This document shows positions 7,109 through 16,075 of a stretch of 32,929 bases of DNA, piece after piece. Below the pieces are notes generated by a model that saw only the letters and a program-made list of their open reading frames with translations, made no database searches and was not told where the DNA came from. The first letter of the stretch is position 1. The number at the start of each line of letters is the position of its first letter. The stretch is from an uncultured Hellea sp. (GTDB lineage: Bacteria; Pseudomonadota; Alphaproteobacteria; Caulobacterales; Maricaulaceae). The DNA lies in contig CALLMD010000028.1 of assembly GCA_938007935.1 (NCBI GenBank), forward strand, positions 1-32,929, read 5' to 3'. Both the position numbers and the translations under genes were made by a program.

Positions 7109-7298
7109 ATCTTTATTCTAGATTTAAAGACGCCAATTTTATTCTTCTATATAAGGCGTTTTAAAAGGCGCAAGTAAATTGTAACGTCTTGTACCGTTAA
7201 TTTCTCGATATCTGAATCCACAAAAAATCATCTTCTTGTTAACTCAGTCTTTTCATTTGCTCTTCTATAGTTTCGCAAACAATGACCGGGGAATTCAT

Positions 7299-9308
7299 GT
7301 GATTGAAGAAACAACACATCCAAATTTAGACTCTTCATTAAGCTTGCCAAAATTACTGGATCAAACAGATCCTGTCTTTGGGCAAATAATGGATATGTCG
7401 GAGCTTGCAGTTGTTATCTTCAGTAAAAGTTTAAACCTAGAATATTACAATAAAAATGCTGCAAAATTTTTTGAACTGCATCTTTCTGATCTTGATAAAG
7501 ACTTTTCTTATGAGAATGTGGCTGAAAAGTTCGCCTCTAACGGACTTATGCAAAATACAAATTTACTCGCAATAAAAAGCTTTATTAAACATAACTCTCC
7601 CGAGGATATCTCTGATAAAGATCACCAAACGAAAATGATGATGCCTAGTGGTCGCTGGCTATCATTAAAGCGCCGTATTGTTGATAAATATTATGTAATA
7701 ACGGCCCAAGATATTACTCAAGCTCAGATGCATAAAAACACATTAGCTATAGCCCTAGAATCAGGGCGTGCTGGATATTCTAGATATAATTATGAAACTC
7801 AGAAATTTGAACTTTCAAGTAAATACTTTGAAAATAAATTCACAAAGTCTCAAATGAAATTTGCCAGGACACACGGTATTTTTTCAATCACGCACCCTGC
7901 AGATAAAGAGGGCGCGATTAAGGCATGGAATCATACCCTAAAAACCGGAGAAGATTATGACAGCGTGATACGTGTTATGACCGGCAAAGGAGAAAACCTT
8001 TGGGTGCGGTGGCATTGTCGCCCGCAGCATACCGATACAGGAAAGCTAGTTAGTATAAATTGCTTTTTTGAAGACATTTCGGACGAATTAGAAATTCGTG
8101 AGGCCCTTAGACAATCAAAAGAGCATGCTGAAAAATCTCTAAAAGTCAAAAATGACTTTCTAGCTAGGTTGGCCCATGAAATCAGAACGCCAATGAATGG
8201 TGTAATCGGTATTGCCGATGCCTTAATCCATCACCATTCGGACAAGACTATAAACCCTAAATTAGAACTGATACAAAGTTCTGCCGATAAAATTTTAAGA
8301 ATAGTCGATGAAACGCTTAATCATACAAAGCTTCATGCGGACAAATTAACGCTAGATTCTAAACTAGCCTCACCTGCGCGGTCAGTAGAGGACGTTGTCA
8401 GACTTTGGGAGCAGAAGGCTCTACAAAACAACATTCAACTATCGTTTTCAATTGCTCCCTCAGTTCCTAAAGAAATTACTTTTGACAAATTTAGATACGA
8501 GCAATGCATAAATAACCTCATTTCTAATGCAATAAAATTCACCCCAAATGGGGAAATCAAAGTCATGCTTACAACGTCAGAAAAAGAGCAAGGGCGCTCA
8601 CGCTTAATATTTGCCGTGCAAGACAATGGTATTGGCATGACTGCTGAGCAACAAAAACATATTTTTGAAGCCTATACACAAGGTGATAAATCCATTGCGG
8701 GCCGTTTTGGGGGGACTGGACTTGGAATGACTATAACAAAAGAAATTATCGAGCTTATGGGCGGTAAAGTCTCTGTAAGATCTGAACTTGGCAAAGGATC
8801 AATCTTTATCCTCTCTCTTCCTTTTAAACGTAATTTAGAGGAAGATAAGGAAGAAAGCGGTGAATTAGTGGACCAACTACTAAAAGACGCTAAACCAGAA
8901 CCAACAGTTTATTCTGGTTTGAAAATTCTTGTGGCTGATGATAACTCAACTAACCACATGGTGGTAACATCCCTGATTGAATCTCTTGTCGCAGAAGTTC
9001 ATCTCGCTTCGGATGGGCAGGAAGCCATAGATATTCTAAAAACAACTGATATCGATATAATTCTTATGGATATTCATATGCCTGTCATGGACGGTATTGA
9101 AGCCACATTATCAATACGAAGTTCAGAAGAGTCTTGGTCTGACGTGCTTATTGTAGCCCTAACGGCGGATCCACAATACCAACAAAAACGTCTTTGCAAA
9201 AATATTGGGATGGATGACGCTCTCGCAAAACCTGTTAAACTTAGCGATATTCTGCAAGCTTTTGATAATGTTTTGAAAATTGACAAAAATATTGATTTAG
9301 CGGCCTAA
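7299..9308 (+). CDS. Hybrid sensor histidine kinase (PAS-PAS-HisKA-HATPase-REC)
   Basis: A signalling kinase without transmembrane segments. Numbered from GTG 7299 it has two PAS-like sensor regions (about 20-130 and 135-265) and a HisKA domain with phospho-acceptor H293 in LAHEIRTPMNG. The HATPase domain has N box NNLISNAIKFTP, G1 DNGIGM and G2 GGTGLGMTI, and a C-terminal receiver has D591 in LMDIHMPVMDG. GTG 7299 is preferred because GGGGAA lies just upstream; an in-frame TTG at 7236 would add 21 residues but has no Shine-Dalgarno. No separate response regulator lies nearby, so output may go through phosphorelay to a distant protein. The sensed signal is unknown. Confidence 0.93.
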   Translation: MIEETTHPNLDSSLSLPKLLDQTDPVFGQIMDMSELAVVIFSKSLNLEYYNKNAAKFFELHLSDLDKDFSYENVAEKFASNGLMQNTNLLAIKSFIKHNSPEDISDKDHQTKMMMPSGRWLSLKRRIVDKYYVITAQDITQAQMHKNTLAIALESGRAGYSRYNYETQKFELSSKYFENKFTKSQMKFARTHGIFSITHPADKEGAIKAWNHTLKTGEDYDSVIRVMTGKGENLWVRWHCRPQHTDTGKLVSINCFFEDISDELEIREALRQSKEHAEKSLKVKNDFLARLAHEIRTPMNGVIGIADALIHHHSDKTINPKLELIQSSADKILRIVDETLNHTKLHADKLTLDSKLASPARSVEDVVRLWEQKALQNNIQLSFSIAPSVPKEITFDKFRYEQCINNLISNAIKFTPNGEIKVMLTTSEKEQGRSRLIFAVQDNGIGMTAEQQKHIFEAYTQGDKSIAGRFGGTGLGMTITKEIIELMGGKVSVRSELGKGSIFILSLPFKRNLEEDKEESGELVDQLLKDAKPEPTVYSGLKILVADDNSTNHMVVTSLIESLVAEVHLASDGQEAIDILKTTDIDIILMDIHMPVMDGIEATLSIRSSEESWSDVLIVALTADPQYQQKRLCKNIGMDDALAKPVKLSDILQAFDNVLKIDKNIDLAA

Positions 9309-9373
9309 TAAACACCAATTAGCTAGCCATTTTATGATAAGAGGGATATTCTGACCTTCAAAGGATGGTCAAA

Positions 9374-11062
9374 ATGAAAAATTACTACGCTAGTCTATTT
9401 ATTCTAACTCTACTTTCTGGGTGCCAAAACACTGAGATTAAAACTGAAAATTTTTCAAACTATTGCATCTCAGGTGGTACTATCTACACGGCTAATGATG
9501 CGGCTCCCACTGCGGAAGCAATTGCCGTAAACTCAGGTAAAATAACCTATGTGGGTCCAGTAACTGGAGACTGGTGTGACAAGAACACAGATAATAACCG
9601 AGAGATAATTAACCTTGAAGAGAATACACTTTACCCTGGCCTGACAGACTCTCATGGCCATTTGCTCGGGATTGGTTTGCGGGAAATGACCCTCAATTTA
9701 GAGGGAACTAAATCAGTCAAAGACTTACAAAAAAGGCTAAAAGAAGCTGTCGATAATTCAGACACAAACGGAACAATCTACGGGCGGGGATGGATAGAGA
9801 CCCATTGGCCAGAAAATAGATTTCCGAATCGATCGGATCTTGACGCTATAATTCCTGACACGCCTGTAATTCTCGAACGCGCAGATGGGCATGCTTATGT
9901 CGTAAATTCCAAAGCTCTCGCCCTCGCAAATATTACGAAAGACACCCCTTCTCCCTTTGGCGGCGCAATCAACAAAGACGACAATGGAGAGCCAACAGGG
10001 ATGTTAATCGATAATGCTGCCAACCTGGTTTCAAGTTTACTAGAGGCACCGGATGAAGCCAAAAGAGAAGCTGCTTATATCAAAGGTGCAGCGCTTTATG
10101 CGAGCAGAGGCTGGACAAATATCCACTCTATGTCCGTAGACCCTAATGATATGAACATGATCAATCGATTGTCTAATGAAGGTAAAATAAAAATACGCGT
10201 TTATAACTCGGTAAATCTTCTTGACGAGCGTTCCATGCCCTCCATGATTTCGAAGACATCTAAAGATAGTTCTCTAATAACAACACGTGCGATTAAACTT
10301 TACTCCGATGGTGCATTAGGTTCACGCGGCGCCGCCCTTTTGCAGCCATATTCTGATGACCCTGACAATACTGGATTGATGACCTTAAAAGAAGTTCAAG
10401 CTAAAAGTATTTTAGAAGCCGCCCTGAGAAATGGCACGCAAGTTAATACGCACGCTATTGGCGACAAAGCCAACCGCTACGTTCTGCAATGGTATAAGGA
10501 TGCTTTTGAGGCCGTTCCTGAAGAAGAACGCCCTCATCCCCAACCACGTTGGCGAATTGAACATTCGCAAATCGTGCATGTCGATGATATTCAGCTCTTT
10601 AAAAAGTATGGGATTATTCCTTCTATGCAGCCCTCACACGCAATTGGGGATTTGCATTTTGCCGTAGACAGGCTTGGGAAAGAGCGTCTGGCCGGCGGAT
10701 ATGCTTGGCGGAGTTTAATTGACAGCGGCAGCATTATTGTAGGCGGCACTGATGCTCCCGTAGAAGTTGGTGACCCCCGTATTGAATTTTACGCCGCAAC
10801 ACAGCGTAAAGACCTTAAGGGATATAGTAATGAAGCTTGGTATCCATCTCAAAAAGTAACGTCACAAGAAGCACTAAAGATGTTCACAACATGGCCTGCC
10901 TATGCCTCTTTTCAAGAAAACAATTTAGGCAGCATAGAGATCGGAAAAGCCGCTGATTTTACAGTTTATGACACAGATATCATGACAGCTGTTGGATCTG
11001 ATATCCTAAGCGCCAAAACCATAATGACAATGGTTGATGGGCAAATTGCCTTCAAGCGCTAA
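9374..11062 (+). CDS. Amidohydrolase family 3 lipoprotein (YtcJ-like)
   Basis: A metal-dependent hydrolase of the urease/amidohydrolase superfamily. From ATG 9374 the protein begins with a lipoprotein signal ending LLSGC, so it should be exported and lipid-anchored. Metal-ligand motifs follow in the order of Amidohydro_3 proteins: TDSHGHL, a KLYSDGALGSRG segment that usually carries a bridging residue, NTHAIGD, RIEHSQIVH and GGTDAP. ATG 9374 is chosen over ATG 9365 because AAGGA at 9361-9365 is correctly spaced for it. The substrate is unknown; relatives act on N-acyl or cyclic amide compounds. It follows the kinase by 65 bases and converges on the acyl-CoA dehydrogenase gene. Confidence 0.88.
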   Translation: MKNYYASLFILTLLSGCQNTEIKTENFSNYCISGGTIYTANDAAPTAEAIAVNSGKITYVGPVTGDWCDKNTDNNREIINLEENTLYPGLTDSHGHLLGIGLREMTLNLEGTKSVKDLQKRLKEAVDNSDTNGTIYGRGWIETHWPENRFPNRSDLDAIIPDTPVILERADGHAYVVNSKALALANITKDTPSPFGGAINKDDNGEPTGMLIDNAANLVSSLLEAPDEAKREAAYIKGAALYASRGWTNIHSMSVDPNDMNMINRLSNEGKIKIRVYNSVNLLDERSMPSMISKTSKDSSLITTRAIKLYSDGALGSRGAALLQPYSDDPDNTGLMTLKEVQAKSILEAALRNGTQVNTHAIGDKANRYVLQWYKDAFEAVPEEERPHPQPRWRIEHSQIVHVDDIQLFKKYGIIPSMQPSHAIGDLHFAVDRLGKERLAGGYAWRSLIDSGSIIVGGTDAPVEVGDPRIEFYAATQRKDLKGYSNEAWYPSQKVTSQEALKMFTTWPAYASFQENNLGSIEIGKAADFTVYDTDIMTAVGSDILSAKTIMTMVDGQIAFKR

Positions 11063-11112
11063 TATCTATGCTTTGGTTGCTCAAATCATTAAAAACTTTA
11101 AATATTCATTCT

Positions 11113-12357
11113 CTATACTTTTTTATTGGTATAGGCTCTCAACTCTTTACGCGCGACTTGACGACGGTGAACGGAATCGGGTCCATCTGCAAAACGTAAG
11201 GTACGTTGTCCTTGATACATTTGCGCAAGTGGCGTGTCCTGAGAAATCCCTGTACCGCCATAGATTTGCATGGCTTCATCAATAACTTTTAAAGACATAC
11301 GCGGGGCTTCGACTTTAATCATAGAAATCCAAGGCGCGGCATCGCGTTTAGACATATTGTCCATGGCCCAAGCGGCTTTTAAGCACAATAAACGGGCTTG
11401 CTCAATTTTGATCCGAGATTCAGCAATTATATCAAAGTTTGCTCCTAAGAAGGCTAATTGCTTCCCAAAGGCTTCGCGTTCTAATGAGCGTTTACACAGG
11501 AGCTGCAGAGCTTTTTCAGCTTGACCGATTGAGCGCATACAATGGTGAATACGGCCCGGCCCAAGACGGCCTTGAGACACTTCAAACCCAGCCCCTTCGC
11601 GTATCAGAAGAGAGTCTGCTGGAATGCGAACATTCGTAAACCTAACATGCATATGACCATGCGGTGCATCATCATGGCCAAAGACCATCATCGGGCGCAG
11701 AACTTCATATCCCGGCAATTCGGCATCAACAACAAACATAGAATGCTGCTGATGCTTTGTGCGTTCTTCACTTGGCGTATGTGCCATTAGAATAAAAACC
11801 TTACAGCGAGGGTCACCTGCGCCTGATGACCAATATTTTTCACCGTTTAAAACCCACTCATCACCATCTTTAACGGCTGAAAACTCAAGGTTCGTTGCAT
11901 CCGATGACGCTACGTCAGGTTCTGTCATAAGGTAGGCTGATCGAATTTTACCCTCTAGGAGCGGCTTAAGCCATTTCTCCTTATGTTCAGGGGTACCATA
12001 ACGCTCCAACACTTCCATATTGCCTGTATCAGGCGCGGAGCAATTCATGGCTTCTGAGGCCATATGCACCCAGCCAAGCTCTTCCGCGACATAAGCATAT
12101 TCAACAGTAGAAAGACCGTAGCCCTCTTCAGAATCCGTCAGCCAAAAATTCCATAGACCGCGCTTACGTGCTTCGGCTTTCATCTCTTCGAGAATTTCAG
12201 TCTGACGCTCTGAATAGCTAAAGCGGCCATTAGGCCCTGTTCCTATGAGAGAGTCGAACTCTTCATTAAGGGGCGCAACGAAATTACGTGTGAAGTCTCT
12301 AATTTTTTCAACGAGTGGAGCGACTTTCTCGCTCATACCAAGGTCCATTGATGACAT
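11113..12357 (-). CDS. Acyl-CoA dehydrogenase, ACAD10/ACAD11-like
   Basis: An FAD-dependent acyl-CoA dehydrogenase of 414 aa. Recognisable elements are the flavin/substrate motif MTEPDVASSD in the middle domain, and the C-terminal helical domain with YGGTGISQDTPLAQMYQ and the ending RTLRFADGPDSVHRRQVAR, characteristic of the ACAD11 branch. It lies 22 bases after the APH-fold kinase gene; in animals the two are fused as ACAD10/ACAD11. In that family and in Pseudomonas LvaC the enzyme acts on phosphorylated 4-hydroxyacyl-CoA, isomerising it toward 3-hydroxyacyl-CoA. Simple dehydrogenation of another acyl-CoA is the alternative. It is the last gene of the operon. Confidence 0.93.
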   Translation of the reverse strand: MSSMDLGMSEKVAPLVEKIRDFTRNFVAPLNEEFDSLIGTGPNGRFSYSERQTEILEEMKAEARKRGLWNFWLTDSEEGYGLSTVEYAYVAEELGWVHMASEAMNCSAPDTGNMEVLERYGTPEHKEKWLKPLLEGKIRSAYLMTEPDVASSDATNLEFSAVKDGDEWVLNGEKYWSSGAGDPRCKVFILMAHTPSEERTKHQQHSMFVVDAELPGYEVLRPMMVFGHDDAPHGHMHVRFTNVRIPADSLLIREGAGFEVSQGRLGPGRIHHCMRSIGQAEKALQLLCKRSLEREAFGKQLAFLGANFDIIAESRIKIEQARLLCLKAAWAMDNMSKRDAAPWISMIKVEAPRMSLKVIDEAMQIYGGTGISQDTPLAQMYQGQRTLRFADGPDSVHRRQVARKELRAYTNKKV

Positions 12358-12379
12358 AATTTTATCTTTCTTATTTTTC

Positions 12380-13444
12380 TTAAAGTGTGCCTGATTTTAT
12401 TTTATAACGCGCGAGATTACCTAGCGCCGTCATCATTTGCCCATAGGGTTTGAAACGTGGATTATCATTCTGACCACGATAGAAGCGTGCATAAATTTGC
12501 TGTATAATCACAGCAAGACGCCAAATCCCGTAAACATAATAGAATTGAAAGCCTGAGATATCAGCACCTGTTTTGGCAGCATAAAAGTCTAGAATTTCTT
12601 GCCGCGTCATCATACCCGGAGCCATACAAGGCTGCCTGACAGTTATCTTCATAAAGTCAGGATCATCTGCCTGTATCCAGTAAGCCAATGTATTACCGAG
12701 ATCCATCATAGGATCCCCTAAGGCTGAGATTTCCCAATCGAGTAAAGCTTCGATTTGAGTCGGGTCATCTTGCTTTAAGATACAATTATCTATGCGGTAA
12801 TCCCCATGAATAATAGCCGCGCCGCGTTCAGTCGCTGGCATATTATCAACCAGCCACTGCTGCACATCTTCAAATTTTTCGATGTCATCTGTCCACGCTT
12901 TTTCAAAACGGCGATTCCAACCCAAAATTTGACGGCTGACATAACCCTCAGGTTTACCAAAATCACCGAGCCCGACGGCATTATAGTCCACTTGGTGCAT
13001 ATCAACGAGTGTCTGGAAGAAATTTTCACAAAGCTGGCGAGCCTCTTTGGCGGTCCAATTCCAGTCACTTGGAATTTCTGTATGGATTAAATGTCCCTCA
13101 GAGCGGTCCATAACATAAAATTCAGCCCCGATAATTGAAGCGTCATCCGTATAATAAAGCGTGTTTGGCACTGGGATATGTCCCTTAAGCGCCGTCATGA
13201 CTTTATATTCGCGGTGCATATCATGGCCGGATTTTGGTTTATCCCCAAATGGCGGACGGCGCAGAACCATGCGGCGCTCAGGATAATCCAATGCATAGGT
13301 AAGGTTCGAAGCCCCCGAAGCATATTGTTTGACAACCGCTTCGCCTTTTAAGTCAGGTAATGCGGCTTTCAGAACCGCATCCACAGCGACTATATCTAGC
13401 TCTTCACCCTTACGGACGTCTACGGTTGGATTTTCACTGCTCAT
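12380..13444 (-). CDS. APH-fold phosphotransferase partnered with acyl-CoA dehydrogenase (LvaA/ACAD11 N-terminal-like)
   Basis: A kinase of the aminoglycoside-phosphotransferase/choline-kinase fold, 354 aa from ATG 13444. Key motifs are SGASNLTYAL (nucleotide loop), the catalytic loop HGDYRIDN, and the metal site LDWEISALGDPMMDLG. Proteins of this branch sit beside acyl-CoA dehydrogenases and correspond to the kinase domain of ACAD10/11, which phosphorylates the hydroxyl of 4-hydroxyacyl-CoA. Antibiotic resistance is unlikely from the context. A longer start at 13504 would overlap the preceding SDR gene by 59 bases; ATG 13444, one base past that gene's stop, is more plausible. Confidence 0.9.
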   Translation of the reverse strand: MSSENPTVDVRKGEELDIVAVDAVLKAALPDLKGEAVVKQYASGASNLTYALDYPERRMVLRRPPFGDKPKSGHDMHREYKVMTALKGHIPVPNTLYYTDDASIIGAEFYVMDRSEGHLIHTEIPSDWNWTAKEARQLCENFFQTLVDMHQVDYNAVGLGDFGKPEGYVSRQILGWNRRFEKAWTDDIEKFEDVQQWLVDNMPATERGAAIIHGDYRIDNCILKQDDPTQIEALLDWEISALGDPMMDLGNTLAYWIQADDPDFMKITVRQPCMAPGMMTRQEILDFYAAKTGADISGFQFYYVYGIWRLAVIIQQIYARFYRGQNDNPRFKPYGQMMTALGNLARYKIKSGTL

Positions 13445-13445
13445 C

Positions 13446-14204
13446 TTAGATGATAGCTCCGCCGTCAACGACCATGCCCTGCCCTGTGAAATAACTCGCT
13501 TCATCAGAGACCATATAGAGCACGGAGCCGACCATTTCTTCGGGTTGTGCCATACGGGAAATAGCCAGATTATTATTCATATAATCTTGCATCCCTGGCG
13601 CATTTTTGAGGGCTGCTGCAATCTTTGTATCTGTAAAGCCCGGCAGAAGGGCATTCACGCGAATGCCTTTATTCCCATATTCCTTCGCCATACCTTTGGT
13701 CATGTTGATAACCGCCGCTTTTGTCATGCCGTATATGACGCGGCCTTTGCCGGGTTGAATGCCGTCAACAGACGCAACATTTACAATAGACCCGCCGCCA
13801 CCTTTAAGCATCAAAGGAATAGATTTCGCTGATAAAAAATATGGACCTTTAACGTTAACATCCCATGTTTTGTCATATGCAGATTCCGGGGCCTCATGGG
13901 ATGGGCCAAAATAAGGGTTCGTCGCACCGTTATTAATAAGAATATCCAAGCGGCCAAACTCTTTTCCAATCATCTCTATAGCTCTATCGTGATGAGATAA
14001 CTCCCCAAGATGAAGTTCAGCTGATATAGCATTGCCGCCTTTATCGCGGATAGCCTCGGCAACTTTTTCACAATCAGCTTGTTTGCGGCTCGAACAAATA
14101 ACAGTTGCGCCGTGCTCCGCAAAGCCATGGGCGATTGCTTCGCCGATACCACGGCTCGCCCCCGCGATTAAAGCTACTTTTCCTGTCAGATCAAATCTTG
14201 CCAT
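13446..14204 (-). CDS. Short-chain dehydrogenase/reductase
   Basis: A 252-aa NAD(P)-dependent oxidoreductase with the SDR signatures AGASRGIGEAI (cofactor loop), INNGATN, and the catalytic S with YGMTK (Tyr and Lys present). The C-terminal YFTGQGMVVDGGA is typical of classical SDRs. ATG 14204 is chosen because AGGAAAG precedes it; an in-frame TTG at 14240 would overlap the upstream gene. It lies 10 bases after the other SDR and one base before the kinase gene. In the operon it may oxidise the hydroxyacyl intermediate; the substrate is not shown by the sequence. Confidence 0.9.
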   Translation of the reverse strand: MARFDLTGKVALIAGASRGIGEAIAHGFAEHGATVICSSRKQADCEKVAEAIRDKGGNAISAELHLGELSHHDRAIEMIGKEFGRLDILINNGATNPYFGPSHEAPESAYDKTWDVNVKGPYFLSAKSIPLMLKGGGGSIVNVASVDGIQPGKGRVIYGMTKAAVINMTKGMAKEYGNKGIRVNALLPGFTDTKIAAALKNAPGMQDYMNNNLAISRMAQPEEMVGSVLYMVSDEASYFTGQGMVVDGGAII

Positions 14205-14214
14205 GTCTTCTTTC

Positions 14215-14991
14215 CTATTTTGGGAGTTGGTCGTTACCAATTTTTTGTTTTAGCTTATTCATGCCCGTTATATAGCTCTGATAATCCATAGCTTTATGTT
14301 TGAAATATTCGCCCACAACAGGATGCGAAAGAACCAAAAACTCATCTTTCTCAATCGCAATGCGCAGAGCTTCAGCTACGTCAGGAGGTTCTAATAGCCC
14401 GTCTTGATTTTTTTCTGCAAACTCAAAACCTTTGGTCATATTGGTACGGACATATTGCGGACAGATACAATGGGCGCGAATACCCTCATCCCAATGACGA
14501 ATAGCAATCGCTTCGGCAAAACCAACAGCGGCATGTTTGGTTACGCTATAAGATGCACTCCCAATTTGCTGTAATAAGCCCGCTGCTGAGGCCGTAATAA
14601 CAAAGCGCCCTGAACCGCGCGCCTGCATTCCGGGCAGCACCGCGCGCGCCGCGTAAACACTGCTCATGACATTAACCTTCCAGCTCAGTTCCCAGTTTTT
14701 ATTGCTCGCGCCAGCAGCGTTTTTTGGATCACCAAAGCCAACACCTGCATTGGAAACAAAAATGTCGATAGGCCCATTCATAGCTTCGGCTTCTGTTATA
14801 AAAGTTTTTACAGCATCTTCATCAGATACATCACAAGCAAACCCAGCAGCGCCGATTTGTTTGGCGGTTTTTGATGGAACTTCAAGGTCACTAATGGCGA
14901 CTTTAGCTCCGTTAGAAATAAACATTTCAGCAACTGCGCGGCCTATACCGCCATTCGCACCGGTTACCGCAATAGATTGGTTTTTAAACAT
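14215..14991 (-). CDS. Short-chain dehydrogenase/reductase, first gene of the acyl-CoA operon
   Basis: An SDR of 258 aa with TGANGGIGRAV, CDVSDEDAV, SNAGVGFGD and the active-site region ASAAGLLQQIGSASYSVTK (Ser, Tyr, Lys). It lacks the C-terminal DGG motif of its neighbour and ends in a longer basic helix, so the two are not a recent duplication. ATG 14991 with AAGAGA upstream is preferred to TTG 15006. It is the promoter-proximal gene of the leftward SDR-SDR-kinase-dehydrogenase operon, whose presumed operator lies at 15031-15052. Confidence 0.9.
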   Translation of the reverse strand: MFKNQSIAVTGANGGIGRAVAEMFISNGAKVAISDLEVPSKTAKQIGAAGFACDVSDEDAVKTFITEAEAMNGPIDIFVSNAGVGFGDPKNAAGASNKNWELSWKVNVMSSVYAARAVLPGMQARGSGRFVITASAAGLLQQIGSASYSVTKHAAVGFAEAIAIRHWDEGIRAHCICPQYVRTNMTKGFEFAEKNQDGLLEPPDVAEALRIAIEKDEFLVLSHPVVGEYFKHKAMDYQSYITGMNKLKQKIGNDQLPK

Positions 14992-15030
14992 AAAATCTCT
15001 TAGCAAGGGACATGGTTAGGGGCAAAGACT

Positions 15031-15052
15031 AATATGCAATTAGTTGCATATT
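15031..15052. promoter_or_regulatory. Palindromic operator upstream of the SDR/kinase/ACAD operon
   Basis: AATATGCAA and TTGCATATT form a perfect 9-base inverted repeat around TTAG, 40 bases before the first SDR start. The inner ATATGCAATTAGTTGCATAT matches 18 of 20 bases of a site before the nitronate-monooxygenase gene (19899-19918). Form and location suggest the operator of a dimeric repressor, for example of the TetR type; no regulator gene is in the window. Confidence 0.65.
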
Positions 15053-15095
15053 TTCAAGTGCCTGTGACTATGCCATAAAGACTCTAGGAGGCGTT

Positions 15096-15611
15096 ATGAC
15101 GATACAGATATTGTTTACATAGAACATATTGCATCTTTGCGAAGAATTTAACCTTGATCCCGAAGGTTTTAAAGAAGCTGCTTCTATAGCCTTAAAAGAA
15201 CCCGAGCGCGTAAATGGTCCCATCAACAAATACCTCTCACGAATAATGTTCTTCATGATCCATTCTCTATGATGATCGGGGCATTATTTATTCGGGGGAA
15301 GAACCAAGCAATGCTCTATGACCACCTCGTTCATGCGGGCTACATCCAAGCCTTTGCGTTTTTATTACTTTTCGTTTTATTCTGTTGGTGCATTCACCCC
15401 CATAAAAGGTCTAATCTGGATATACACAGCTATTTTGCTCATTTATTTACCTCTCTCTGCCAAACGTATGTTTGGCAGAGGTTGGTTTAAATCAATTTTG
15501 ACTAGTTATGGTGTCGGGGTATTTTATACATTTACTATGATGATAATTATGACCACACTTATCATATTGGGTATGCTGGATATCGCAAAAGAAGTTGCCA
15601 CACAGAGCTAA
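15096..15611 (+). pseudogene. Decayed membrane-protein gene, possibly DUF3667-like
   Basis: A strong Shine-Dalgarno AGGAGG precedes ATG 15096, but the frame hits TAG at 15120. Past it the same frame reads a plausible polar stretch (FNLDPEGFKEAASIALKEP) to TGA 15270. Another frame takes over with MLYDHLVHAGYIQAFAFLLL, and near 15380-15400 the first frame resumes through a membrane region to TAA 15609. Pieced together they resemble the C-terminal membrane half of DUF3667 proteins (a 'YvdHLVFalhfhaF' segment and later helices). One nonsense and two compensating frameshifts mean an inactive remnant, unless sequencing errors are responsible. It ends tail-to-tail with the holin-like gene. Confidence 0.5.
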
Positions 15612-16075
15612 CGTAATGCCCCCGCAGACGGCTTCGGAGCTCTATCTCCAAACCACCAAAGGGTAGCCGCTGTTGCCGCAAAAACTGCGGCCTCAACAAC
15701 AGCCCCGTTTTGTGTCACTGTGAAAACCCATCCTGTAATGAGCCATAACAATAATGTAAGCGTCGGCCGTACTAACCTTAATAGATTTATCACCCATTGG
15801 CTCGCCTTTCCTATACTCGCATCTGCTGCGATAGATGCATTAAGTCCAAGCCAAGAGCCTTGCTGCGCCGCTAAAGCGAGCTCCATTTCAGTTTCTTGAG
15901 CTTGAGCCTGCATCTGGAGCTCATGGAGTTTATACTCATGTCCCCAACGCTGAACTTCGTGTTTATAGGTTTGTTTTCGTTCAAAGTATCCCGCAGCGCG
16001 CCCTAATGCAGTCCCTAAAATACCAAAAATACCACCCGCAGCGGCGTCTAATCCTACCCCAAATATATCTGCCAT
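15608..16075 (-). CDS. Holin-like membrane protein
   Basis: A 155-aa protein from ATG 16075, which has AAGGAA in front. It opens with a Gly/Ala-rich hydrophobic segment (DAAAGGIFGILGTALGRAAG), then a charged helix of about 50 residues rich in Gln and Glu. Two hydrophobic helices follow (about 97-118 and 123-142) before a short basic tail. This layout matches phage-type three-helix holins found beside endolysins in alphaproteobacteria. The start overlaps the end of the M15 peptidase gene by 22 bases, so both are co-translated. The holin role is inferred from layout and partner. Confidence 0.6.
   Translation of the reverse strand: MADIFGVGLDAAAGGIFGILGTALGRAAGYFERKQTYKHEVQRWGHEYKLHELQMQAQAQETEMELALAAQQGSWLGLNASIAADASIGKASQWVINLLRLVRPTLTLLLWLITGWVFTVTQNGAVVEAAVFAATAATLWWFGDRAPKPSAGALR

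Larger units (their letters stand above)
6879..7298. other. Integrase-to-kinase intergenic region (420 bases)
   Basis: This gene-free stretch holds the integrase control repeats, an AT-rich segment (about 6962-7050) with no clear signal, the tRNA-Thr fragment with its inverted core, and about 190 bases of flank before the kinase start. I see no further gene in it. The flank from 7109 onward is probably original chromosome that once preceded the tRNA gene. Confidence 0.6.

Noticed and set aside
7236..7298. TTG start giving a 21-residue longer histidine kinase
   Set aside because: No Shine-Dalgarno precedes it, whereas GTG 7299 has GGGGAA at good distance; the extension carries no domain.
11106..11136. 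CTATAC/GTATAG inverted repeat as terminator between the amidohydrolase and ACAD genes
   Set aside because: It overlaps the ACAD stop codon and last codons, has an AT-rich 6-base stem and no clear T-run on either side.
12380..13444. Aminoglycoside phosphotransferase resistance gene
   Set aside because: The fold matches, but the gene is embedded in an acyl-CoA operon beside an ACAD11-like dehydrogenase, which points to metabolic phosphorylation.
15068..15256. Leftward 62-codon open frame upstream of the SDR operon
   Set aside because: It lies opposite the DUF3667-like remnant, has no ribosome-binding site and no family-like pattern; it is best explained as a shadow of the decayed gene.
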